A DNA stretch of 64,000 nt from CAVPJC01 sp963705155 (GTDB lineage: Bacteria > Chloroflexota > Anaerolineae > Anaerolineales > UBA4823). Both the position numbers and the translations under genes were made by a program. Every line of letters begins with the position of its first letter. Positions within the stretch are counted from its first letter, which is position 1. This document shows positions 1 to 7,804 of the stretch, piece by piece. The stretch lies in contig CAVPJC010000003.1 in the NCBI GenBank assembly GCA_963705155.1, forward strand, positions 58,368 to 122,367. Reading direction: 5' to 3'. Below the pieces are notes generated by a model. It saw nothing but the letters and a program-made list of their open reading frames with translations. It was not told where the DNA came from and did not search any database.

Positions 1-97
1 CGCCAGAATTTTACCAGCAGAAGCGCCGGGAGGATACGCCAATTCCAACCTGAAATGGCCGGAAACTTAACCTCGCTCGAACAATCGGGTGGAAAGA

Positions 98-982
98 TCA
101 ACCCGCCGGATCGAAGGCACAGATGGCTGACGCCATACCCACCAACGCATCCAAACCAGACGAGCTGCCCCAATCCAACAGGCACTCCACCGCAGCCGCC
201 GCACCCGGTGTTCCGGTCACCAGGGCATCGAGAGCGATCATCAGCCGCTGATCGGCCAGGCCGCGGCTGGCGCATTCAATCAGATTGGCCGAGAGGGTCG
301 TGGTTTTCCGGCGGGCCTGTTCGATGATGATCGCGTTCAGGCCGCGCCTGTCTATCTGCAGTGGGAGGATCTCACCCCAGCGGTTCAACGCCAAAAGCAA
401 ACCCAGGATCAGATCATCGCCCGAAGGAGTCAGCCCGGGTCCGCATCCCAGGAAGGGTTCCAGAGCAGCGGCGATGGCTGAGACCTGGCCTGCAGCAAGC
501 GCGCCCTGCAAGTTCTTCAGCCGGGCAATTAAGGCTGAACCATCCATCCCTGCTGCCCGCCCATCCCCGGCCAAATAAGCCAGCAGGGCGATCCAGCCGC
601 CTTTTCTTCTCTTCGCCAGAACAGCGCGGAGCACGGAGGCCAATCGTTGCCTGCGCCGGGTAGGAGAAATCACCCGTTGGGGTGGGGCAGGCGGTATCCA
701 GACATGCGCCGGGGTAATCGAGATAGAAAAATCCTCGCCGGGGAAAAATATCATCTCCGGAGACAGGAAGGCGCGGTGCCCAATCGCCAGGCTGTGGAGC
801 TGCTCGTGATCAGAAGGCACGTTGATCGTCAAAGGTCCCGGGGTAAGCTGGGTGGAGATAAATATCACCCATCCGGATGGCAGGCGTAAAAACACGCCCC
901 GGGAGGTGACCCCCATCACGGCAGCCTGCTGGTCGTGCGCCAACAGGCTGCTGGCAACCTGGCCGATCGTTGCAGCAATCAT
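98..982 (-). CDS. DUF2877 protein, YlbF/AllH-like (oxamate carbamoyltransferase subunit candidate)
   Basis: The 294-residue protein carries the DUF2877 signature GCGPGLTPSGDD at about residues 179-190, followed by a TTTLSANL block and a C-terminal WGSSSGLDAL block. In enterobacteria the homolog YlbF works with FdrA and YlbE as oxamate carbamoyltransferase, which splits oxalurate into oxamate and carbamoyl phosphate in anaerobic allantoin use. FdrA and the YlbE homolog lie about 7 kb away on the other strand, so the set is present but split. The ATG overlaps the stop of the preceding minus-strand gene by 4 bp, which suggests translational coupling. The family call is firm; the exact reaction is inferred from the neighbours. 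Confidence 0.85.
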   Translation of the reverse strand: MIAATIGQVASSLLAHDQQAAVMGVTSRGVFLRLPSGWVIFISTQLTPGPLTINVPSDHEQLHSLAIGHRAFLSPEMIFFPGEDFSISITPAHVWIPPAPPQRVISPTRRRQRLASVLRAVLAKRRKGGWIALLAYLAGDGRAAGMDGSALIARLKNLQGALAAGQVSAIAAALEPFLGCGPGLTPSGDDLILGLLLALNRWGEILPLQIDRRGLNAIIIEQARRKTTTLSANLIECASRGLADQRLMIALDALVTGTPGAAAAVECLLDWGSSSGLDALVGMASAICAFDPAG

Positions 983-1518
983 TTTTCGCGCAGCAAAACT
1001 CCCATCATCTGATCAAGGGGCGTCAATTCGGTGGAGCCAGGCTCAAACACGCCGTCCTCCCGGGCGCAGTAGTACAAGCGCATCCAACGGTCGATGCCGC
1101 GTTGGATACGCTGATTGGCGCTGTTCCGGGCAGCCTGTTCGGCATTGAAGCGGGCGATCAGCACAGGCCGCCGCCAGATGTACAAAGCATAAAAGCATGC
1201 CAGCAAACCCAACACCGGCAGCAGCATGCCGGGTTGGCTGGTATAAATGCCGTAGAGAAAGATGGGGGCTATGGCGCTAAAAACCAGTACAGCCATATCA
1301 GGATGGATGGGCCGGGTGGGCGCACGTTTACCGGAAGAGGGAGGCGTCATCTTCTGGCTGACGGCGTGCATGGCAGCGCCGGATGGAAACAGATGCTCCG
1401 GCAGACCAAACTGGACAGGATCCGGTTTTTTTACACCCATGCCGGTCAGGTAAATTGTGCTCACTTTTCCAACCCGGTCGGCCTGACCGCAAACAGGACA
1501 AAGGATCTCGTTTGCCAT
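979..1518 (-). CDS. Zinc-ribbon membrane protein of unknown function
   Basis: This 179-residue protein starts with a CPVCG knuckle at residues 7-11 but has no clear second Cys pair. Two hydrophobic segments at about residues 75-90 and 97-114 probably form a membrane hairpin, followed by a basic cytoplasmic tail. AGAGGTC lies about 8 nt before the ATG. It sits between a small membrane protein and the DUF2877 gene in one minus-strand operon and overlaps DUF2877 by 4 bp. I do not recognise the family. The operon position suggests co-expression with the carbamoyltransferase-like protein but gives no function. Confidence 0.7.
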   Translation of the reverse strand: MANEILCPVCGQADRVGKVSTIYLTGMGVKKPDPVQFGLPEHLFPSGAAMHAVSQKMTPPSSGKRAPTRPIHPDMAVLVFSAIAPIFLYGIYTSQPGMLLPVLGLLACFYALYIWRRPVLIARFNAEQAARNSANQRIQRGIDRWMRLYYCAREDGVFEPGSTELTPLDQMMGVLLREK

Positions 1519-1527
1519 GCTAGACCT

Positions 1528-1872
1528 CTATAACTTGAACGCCCAGCTAAAAGCAATGATCCCGAGCCCGGCCGGCAGCCACCAGAAAGGCTGCACAACC
1601 GGAAGATTCACCCAGCCGGCGTTCAGCGCCACCCCCAGCAGGATCGCCAGGAGGCCGGCCCCGGCGATTGCCAGATCGCCCTTTTTACGGCTCAGGATTG
1701 AAAAGCCGGGCGCGGCTGGCTGCTGCACGGCCGGCGCATTCTTTTTCTTTTTTGCGACCGGCGCCGGCGCACGCACCACAAGCCTGGCGCGCTGGCGCTG
1801 GATGACGATCAGACGCAGATAAAAAACCAAAACGGCCACGATGACGAACGCCAATCCGGTATCAACTTTCAT
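1528..1872 (-). CDS. Small membrane protein of unknown function
   Basis: I place the start at the ATG ending at 1872, because GGGAGAG stands at a good distance in front of it; upstream in-frame starts would give an implausible extension. The 114-residue product has an N-terminal membrane helix (about residues 6-24), a basic KKKK linker near 41-44 and two further hydrophobic stretches (about 66-83 and 96-112). It is the first gene of the minus-strand operon that continues with the zinc-ribbon membrane protein and DUF2877. No homolog is recognised. Confidence 0.6.
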   Translation of the reverse strand: MKVDTGLAFVIVAVLVFYLRLIVIQRQRARLVVRAPAPVAKKKKNAPAVQQPAAPGFSILSRKKGDLAIAGAGLLAILLGVALNAGWVNLPVVQPFWWLPAGLGIIAFSWAFKL

Positions 1873-2440
1873 CCATGCTCTCCCAATCTGCCTGTCTCGG
1901 CATCGAATCCATCGGGCTCGATTAAAACACATACCCGGCGGGTCTGGAACAGCGAATATCAACTTTATAACGATTAAAATCACCCTCAGAAGATGACATC
2001 TACCAGTTGAGTTAACTTCGAAATGCCACAATAATAATAAGGCATTCATAGCATCTTCTCGAAAAGACGGGGGCGGGTTACTCCCCCTTTTTTATTGAGT
2101 TGGTGCGGTTGGATGCAACCTGAGGGGTGACTTTTCTGAAAGATGGGTGTTATACAAATAGATGGGGAGGTCTGCTTCCAGGCTCTCCTTCCAATATCGA
2201 AGGCTTTTCGGTCTTGATTCGGCAGGCACAATGAACATTTCAGTTCTCTTCGCATCGGCCGCCTCCCCAGCCACAACCTTCCAGGAAATTTTGTTTCTTC
2301 GATTCACAATAATACGCCTGCCTGCCCAAACTTTCCCATACATGGAGCAAAGGAGGTAGCCCTATCGCCCAAACACAGGACTTGACCATCCAAATCCGCT
2401 ATTCTTTCCAATTCCACAAATAGAGGAGCGAAAATTTGCT
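1873..2440. other. Divergent intergenic region without a convincing gene
   Basis: This 568-base gap separates the minus-strand DUF2877 operon from the plus-strand permease operon and should hold both promoters. It contains a GC-rich hairpin followed by T residues (2069-2093) and an AATGCC/GGCATT hairpin near 2023-2047. A weak minus-strand promoter-like pair (TATAAA near 1962-1967) precedes the 114-residue membrane protein. An 83-codon minus-strand reading frame at 2092-2343 lacks a ribosome binding site and is not called. I see no purine or xanthine riboswitch consensus in front of the permease. Confidence 0.5.
2069..2093 (+). terminator. Terminator-like hairpin in the divergent leader
   Basis: GGGGG (2069-2073) pairs with CCCCC (2083-2087) across a 9-nt loop, and six T residues follow directly. 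The shape fits a factor-independent terminator on the plus strand. No plus-strand gene lies upstream in this window, so it would either insulate the permease operon from read-through or act as an attenuator in its leader if the promoter lies further left. Confidence 0.45.
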
Positions 2441-3823
2441 ATGAGCACAGCCACAAAAACAAAGATCATGGGCTATTTGCCAGCCGATACCCCACCCATG
2501 GGAGCACTGCTCAGCCTGGGTTTCCAACAGGTATTGACCATGTTCCCGGCGACCGTTCTGGTTGCCATCCTGACTAAATTTGACGTGGGGGTTACGCTGA
2601 CTGCCAGTGGCATCGGAACCATCATTGCCCTGTTGGTTTCGGGGCGCCGCATCCCGCTTTACTATGGTTCGAGCTTCAGCTATATCACCGTTGTCATCAC
2701 GACCATGAGCCTGTACGCCAAGGACTGCTTCAGCGACCCGGCCACCTTCTACTGCCCTGAAGGCGTAAGAATTGTTCAGGTCGGTATCATTGGAACAGCC
2801 ATTGTCGAAATTCTGGTCGGCTTGTTGATCATGCGCATCGGCAAAGAAGCATTGGACAAGGTGCTGCCGCCTGTCATCACAGGCAGCGTTGCGATTGTCA
2901 TCGGTATTGCACTGGCTGGCGCAGCTCTGGGTATGGCTGGGGCGAATTGGACCGTCGCATTCATCACCCTGATTGTCACCATCGCTTTCTCTGTCTACCT
3001 GCAGGGCAAGGGGCTGATCGGCATGCTCCCAATCCTGCTGGGAGCTGTCGTCGGTTGGCTGGTTTCCATTCCATTTGGCCTGGTCAATTTTGGTCTGATT
3101 GCACAGGCTCCCTTGCTCGCCTTCCCGAAATTCACCTTCCCGGCCTTCACCGATCCCCATGCCTGGGGAGCGATCACCGGCATCGCCCTGATCGCCATCG
3201 CCACCATTCCGGAAAGCACCGCCCACCTGTACCAGATGAGCCTGTACATCGACCAACTGGCCAAAGAGCTGGGCCGCGCTCCCATCGAGATCAAGCGCCT
3301 GATCGGCCTCAACCTGGTTTCCGATGGCAGCGATGACATCGTCGTCGGTTTGCTGGGCGGCTGCGCCGGGACCAACTACGGCGAGAACAACAGCCTGATG
3401 GCGATCACGCGTTGTTACTCCGTGCCCGTGCTGATGACCGCCGGGGTTATGGCGATCTTACTGGGCTTTGTGGGCAAGCTGGCCGCGGTGGTCAACACCC
3501 TGCCTACCGCCGTTACGGGTGGTCTCTCGATCTACCTCTTCGGCGTGATCGGCATGCAAGGTATTGCACTGATCCAATCGGAGAGAGTGAACTTGTTCGA
3601 GCCCCGCCAGCTGGCGATCGGCGCGACCATTCTGGTCACGGGCATCGGCGGCAACCTTGGCCTGGCAGACGGCATGTTCCCCTTCCCCATCCCGGTGCTC
3701 TTCCCCAGCGGCATCCCCGCCATCGTCTTCTCGGCGCTGCTGGGGATTATCGTCAACCTGATCTTCCTGATTTTGCCGCCTAAGATGTTCGGCGTGGAAG
3801 ACCGCGAAAATATCAATCTATAA
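2441..3823 (+). CDS. NCS2 family nucleobase permease (UraA/xanthine permease type)
   Basis: The 460-residue polytopic protein matches the NCS2/NAT family. Two substrate-site regions are visible: IPESTAHLY, equivalent to the AEHIGH region of UraA, and the signature NYGENNSLMAITR. The signature carries Glu where xanthine and urate carriers such as XanQ normally have Gln (QN), so by sequence it is closer to the uracil subgroup. AGAGGAG lies 12 nt before the ATG. It opens the operon that continues with the molybdenum hydroxylase, FdrA and DUF1116, and probably imports that pathway's substrate. The family is firm; the specificity (uracil, xanthine or another heterocycle) is open. Confidence 0.88.
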   Translation: MSTATKTKIMGYLPADTPPMGALLSLGFQQVLTMFPATVLVAILTKFDVGVTLTASGIGTIIALLVSGRRIPLYYGSSFSYITVVITTMSLYAKDCFSDPATFYCPEGVRIVQVGIIGTAIVEILVGLLIMRIGKEALDKVLPPVITGSVAIVIGIALAGAALGMAGANWTVAFITLIVTIAFSVYLQGKGLIGMLPILLGAVVGWLVSIPFGLVNFGLIAQAPLLAFPKFTFPAFTDPHAWGAITGIALIAIATIPESTAHLYQMSLYIDQLAKELGRAPIEIKRLIGLNLVSDGSDDIVVGLLGGCAGTNYGENNSLMAITRCYSVPVLMTAGVMAILLGFVGKLAAVVNTLPTAVTGGLSIYLFGVIGMQGIALIQSERVNLFEPRQLAIGATILVTGIGGNLGLADGMFPFPIPVLFPSGIPAIVFSALLGIIVNLIFLILPPKMFGVEDRENINL

Positions 3824-3840
3824 GCTATACTCTCAGCCAG

Positions 3841-3877
3841 GTTGGAACGTTGGACTGCCCTGGTTCAACGTTCCAAC
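3841..3877 (+). repeat. Intercistronic hairpin between permease and hydroxylase genes
   Basis: GTTGGAACGTTG (3841-3852) is perfectly repeated in inverted form at 3866-3877; G-U, A-U and C-G pairs extend the stem to about 15 bp around a 7-nt loop. No T tract follows. It fills the gap between the permease stop and the next ribosome binding site and could set differential mRNA stability or partial termination. Confidence 0.6.
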
Positions 3878-3904
3878 ATCTCTGGCAATTACGAGGTGTG
3901 GAAG

Positions 3905-4801
3905 ATGAGCATCAATGCCCACCCAGAACTTCCAGAATTTGATTACATCCGGCCAGCCTCTCTCGCCGAAGCTTGCCGGTTCCTGGCAGAACACCCGGGC
4001 AAGTCCCGCCCGCTACTGGGCGGAACCGATATCTTCGTGCGCATGCGTGACGGGCTGTGGCACGACAAATACCTTGTGGATGTCAAGCGACTGGACAGCA
4101 CCGGCGAACTGGTTTTCGATGCGAACAACGGGCTGACCATTGGCGCAGGCGTCAATATGAACCGGGTGATTGCCAGCCCGGCTGTGCAAGCCCATTACCC
4201 TTTGTTAGCCGAGGCCTGCCGTTCGGTGGCTTCTTACCAGCTGCGCACCCGGGCCACAATCGTTGGAAATGTGTGCAACGCCTCCCCTGCTGGTGATACT
4301 CTCGGCGCCTGCCTGGTGTTAAATGCGGACCTCAATATCCATGGTTTAGATGGCTTCCGCCAGGCTGCACTGGATACTTTCTTCCTCGGGCCGGGTAAAA
4401 CGGAATTGAAACCCGGCGATATCGTCACATCCATTCATTTCCCGCTGCCGCCGGAGGGTCAGGCCGGCGCCTATATCAAGCTGGGCCGCAACACCAGGAG
4501 CGATCTATCCATCGTTGGCATAACGGCCTGCGGCAGCAAAGACTCATCCCTGCCATCGGGCTACCGGTTCCGGGTCGCCCTGGCTTCGGTTGCGCCCATT
4601 CCACTGCTGGTTCCGGCTGTTGAAGAATATCTGGCAAATCAGCCTGTCAGCGCGGAGGCCTTTGCAAAGGCGGCGCGCCTGGCGCAGGCGGCCTGCAAGC
4701 CGATTGACGATGTGCGCGGCAGCGCCCGTTACCGCAAGGCGATGGTGCGCAAGCTGACCGAAAAAGCTTTAGAAATTACATGGATGCGTTTGGGAAATTG
4801 A
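3905..4801 (+). CDS. Xanthine dehydrogenase family, FAD-binding subunit
   Basis: This is the medium subunit of a molybdenum hydroxylase, passing electrons from the 2Fe-2S subunit to FAD. Starting at the ATG at 3905 gives 298 residues, the usual family length, with an AGGTGTGGAAG element just upstream; a longer TTG start at 3842 would run through the hairpin and is less likely. FAD contacts are visible: PLLGGTD (residues 37-42), TIGAG (78-82) and IVGNVCNASPAGD (119-131). The next two genes encode the Fe-S and molybdenum subunits, so the three-subunit set is complete. Confidence 0.9.
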   Translation: MSINAHPELPEFDYIRPASLAEACRFLAEHPGKSRPLLGGTDIFVRMRDGLWHDKYLVDVKRLDSTGELVFDANNGLTIGAGVNMNRVIASPAVQAHYPLLAEACRSVASYQLRTRATIVGNVCNASPAGDTLGACLVLNADLNIHGLDGFRQAALDTFFLGPGKTELKPGDIVTSIHFPLPPEGQAGAYIKLGRNTRSDLSIVGITACGSKDSSLPSGYRFRVALASVAPIPLLVPAVEEYLANQPVSAEAFAKAARLAQAACKPIDDVRGSARYRKAMVRKLTEKALEITWMRLGN

Positions 4802-4802
4802 G

Positions 4803-4845
4803 GCCGGGTTGTATGCTGCTTAAACCAGCAAGACCTGCGCCCGGC
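4803..4845 (+). repeat. Nested intercistronic hairpin
   Basis: An outer stem GCCGGG/CCCGGC (4803-4808 with 4840-4845) encloses an inner stem TGCTG/CAGCA (4814-4818 with 4826-4830) in the gap between the FAD and Fe-S subunit genes. No T run follows, so RNA processing or stability is more likely than termination. Confidence 0.4.
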
Positions 4846-4870
4846 TTCCCAACCCTCCGATGAGGTAAAC

Positions 4871-5353
4871 ATGGCGATCCATAGAATTACATTAACTGTT
4901 AATGGTGAATACGAACAAGTGGATGTCCCTTCAGAGCTCACCCTGCTGTCGATGCTGCGAGAAAAGCTGGCCAAAACCGGCACCAAAAACGGCTGCATGG
5001 CGGGTGAGTGCGGCGCCTGCACCGTCCTGCTGGACGGCGAGCCGGTGAACAGCTGCATGGTGCTGGCTGTAGAATGCGATGGTATGAATGTTGTCACCGT
5101 AGAAGGGTTGGCAAAAGACGGCGTGCTGGACCCGGTGCAGCAGACGATCATGGATCACGGCGGGGTGCAGTGTGGTTTCTGCACTCCGGGCATGCTCATC
5201 TCGGCGCGGGCATTGCTGGACCGCAATGTCGACCCGTCTGAAGAAGAAATTCGTGAGGCGCTGGTTGGCAACCTGTGTCGCTGCACCGGCTACTTGCGCA
5301 TCGTCGATGCGGTAAAAGATGCCGCCTCACGCCAGCAAGCTCTCACAGCCTGA
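4871..5353 (+). CDS. Xanthine dehydrogenase family, 2Fe-2S subunit
   Basis: The small iron-sulfur subunit of the hydroxylase, 160 residues. Both cluster motifs are intact: the plant-ferredoxin-type cluster uses Cys42, Cys47, Cys50 and Cys62 in GCMAGECGAC and the following SC, and the all-helical C-terminal cluster uses Cys101, Cys104, Cys136 and Cys138 (CGFC and CRC). It lies between the FAD and molybdenum subunit genes, with 13 nt separating it from the latter. It relays electrons from the molybdenum centre to FAD. Confidence 0.92.
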   Translation: MAIHRITLTVNGEYEQVDVPSELTLLSMLREKLAKTGTKNGCMAGECGACTVLLDGEPVNSCMVLAVECDGMNVVTVEGLAKDGVLDPVQQTIMDHGGVQCGFCTPGMLISARALLDRNVDPSEEEIREALVGNLCRCTGYLRIVDAVKDAASRQQALTA

Positions 5354-5366
5354 CCCGGAGGGAACC

Positions 5367-7726
5367 ATGCAAGCAAAAACCGCAAACCAAAATATCCCTC
5401 ATCCCATCGGCGACAGCGTCCAGCGGGTGGATGCGCATGAAAAGGTGGTCGGCTCGGCGCTGTTTGCCGATGATCTGCAATTTGGACCAGGATTGTTGTA
5501 CGCCCGCATCAAACGCAGCCCGCTGCCGCACGCCATCATCAAGCGCATTGATACCAGCCAGGCCCGCCTCTTGCCCGGGGTCAAAGCCGTCGTTACCGGC
5601 GCAGATTACTCCGGCATGATCGGGCTGTACCTGACGGACCGCTACATTTTCTGCCGCGACCGCGTGCGCTATGTCGGCGATCCGGTAGCCGGGGTGGCTG
5701 CAATTAACGAGGAAATTGCCGAAAAAGCGCTTGACTTGATTGAAGTGGAGTACGAGCCGCTGCCGGGGGTATTCGATCCCGAGTTTGGGGCCAGTCCGGA
5801 GGCGCCCTTGCTACACCCGGACCTGGGCAAGTACGAGTACGCCAATTTTATTTTCCCCAAGGCAGGCAGCAATATATCCAACCACTTCCGCATCCGCAAA
5901 GGCGATGTCGATACTGCCTGGGCAGACTGCGCGGTGATCGTGGAACATGAATACCGCATCCCGCATATTCAGCATGTACCTATCGAGCCGCACATCGCCG
6001 TGGCGCGTGTGGAAGAAGACGGCAAGATCAAGCTGTGGGGCAGCTCGCAATCACCGTTCGCCCAGCGCAACCTGATCGCCAAAGGGCTGGGGGTATCGCA
6101 ATCGGACGTTCAGGTGATTGCGCCCTATGTCGGCGGCGGTTTTGGATGCAAAGCCGGCGTAAGCATGGAAGCCCTGGTGGTGGCGGTTGCCATGAAGGTA
6201 AAAGGCCGCCCGGTGAAGCTGCGCCTGACGCGCGAAGAAGAGTTCTACACGGCGTTCGTGCGCCAGGGGCTGGTGGCCCACTTTAAGATGGGCTGCGACA
6301 AAGACGGTCTGCTGGTGGCGATGGAAAACCGGTTCTACTGGGATGGCGGGGCCTACACCGAGTACGGCGTAAACATTACCCGCGCCTCCGGCTACAGCAG
6401 CACCGGCCCCTACGAGGTGCCCAACGTCAGGACCGACAGCTACTGCGTCTACACCAACCATCCGGTGGGCGGGCCGATGCGCGGTTTTGGCATGCCCGAG
6501 ATGCACGCCGGTCTGGAACAATGCATCGATGAGCTGGCCCGCTCACTTGGCACGGACCCTGTCAAATTCCGCGCCATCAACTGCATCAAGACCGGCAGCA
6601 CGCTGGCAACCGGGATGAAGATGCACCCCACAGGGCTATCCGAATGCCTGGAGAAAGCTGCTGAGGCGATTGGCTGGGGCCGGAAAGACCCACCCAGTGC
6701 GCCCAATAAACGCCGCGGCAAGGGCATGGCCTTGATGTGGAAGGCCCCCGCCATGCCCCCCAATGCCGGTTCCAGCGCCAAGGTTGCCCTGAATGAAGAC
6801 GGCACCCTGACCGTGAGTGTCGGCGGACAGGAGATTGGCCAGGGGTCATTCACCATCGCGGCCCAGATGGCAGCAGGCGGCCTGGGGGTTCCCTATGATT
6901 GGGTGCGGGTGAACACACCCATCAACACCGATTACAGCCCTTACGAGTGGCAAACGGTTGCCAGCCGCCTGACGTGGTCGATGGGCAACGCCATCACGGC
7001 CGCGGCGCGGGATGCACGCCGGCAAATCCTGGAAATGGTGGCCAGGGCCTGGCAGGAAAACATCGAAGACCTGGATATCATCGATGGCAAAGTCATCTCC
7101 TACAAAACCGAAGAGGCTATCTCGCTTAAGAATATCGTCATCTACGGCATCCCCTTACCCAACGACCAGGGCTGGGTGGGCGGGCCGGTATTGGGGCGCG
7201 GCAGTTTCATGCCCACCTATGTCACCGGTCTGGACGCTCAAACGGGCCAGGGTCCGCGTGCGGTAGTGCATTACACCACCGGCGCCCAGGCGGTGGAAGT
7301 GGAAGTCGATATGGACACCGGCAAGGTGGAGGTGATCCGGGCTGTGGCGGCTTTCGATGTTGGCAAGGCCATCAACCCGGATATGGTGCGCGCTCAGATG
7401 GAAGGCGGGCTCGTCCAGGGGCTGAGCACTGCCCTGTTTGAAGGTTTGCAGCTCAAAGAAGGCATTTTGCAGAACCCCAGCTTCGTGGATTACCGCATTG
7501 CCACCAGCACCGACACCCCGCGAACATCCAGGCAATCATCGTGGAAGTGCCCCAGGATGACGGGCCGTATGGAGCGCGCGGCATCGGCGAGCACGCCATG
7601 GTTCCCACCATCCCGGCAGTGGCCAACGCCATTTACGATGCCATCGGCATCCGTGTGGGGTCGCCGCCGTACACATCTGAAAAAGTCTATCTGGCCATGC
7701 TGGATGCCGGCCTGGTCGACGAATGA
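5367..7726 (+). CDS. Xanthine dehydrogenase family, molybdopterin subunit (one frameshift)
   Basis: The catalytic large subunit starts at the ATG at 5367 behind GGAGGGA. Motifs include VGGGFGCKAG (about residues 255-264), PMRGFG with the conserved Arg near residue 372, and QEIGQG. The CO-dehydrogenase motif AYXCSFR is absent. Near 7519-7522 the frame breaks: the C-terminal 65 or so residues continue in another frame, including GPYGARGIGE, which holds the catalytic base Glu. A single-base indel restores a normal protein of about 785 residues. In bovine xanthine dehydrogenase a purine-orienting Glu follows the Lys of GGGFGGK; here that position is Ala, so the substrate may not be xanthine. Confidence 0.85.
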
Positions 7727-7736
7727 CGACTGCATC

Positions 7737-7775
7737 CAGGCTGCCGGGGCTGAAATCCTGCGCTCCGGCAGCCTG
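7737..7775 (+). repeat. Intercistronic hairpin before fdrA
   Basis: CAGGCTGCCGG (7737-7747) and CCGGCAGCCTG (7765-7775) form a perfect 11-bp stem around 17 nt in the gap between the molybdenum subunit gene and fdrA. No T tract follows. It is the third hairpin in this operon's gaps, consistent with segmental control of the transcript. Confidence 0.6.
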
Positions 7776-7804
7776 ACACCCATTTAGCGATTGAGGAGGC
7801 CGGT

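Noticed and set aside
2092..2343. 83-codon minus-strand reading frame in the permease leader
   Set aside because: No ribosome binding site precedes its ATG, no domain is recognised, and it overlaps the region expected to hold divergent promoters.
2097..2440. Purine or xanthine riboswitch before the permease
   Set aside because: I cannot find the conserved three-way-junction core or another known purine-sensing consensus; only a terminator-like hairpin further upstream is clear.
3905..7726. Aerobic-type CO dehydrogenase (CoxMSL)
   Set aside because: The three-subunit layout is similar, but the AYXCSFR active-site motif of CoxL is absent and the site reads PMRGFG.
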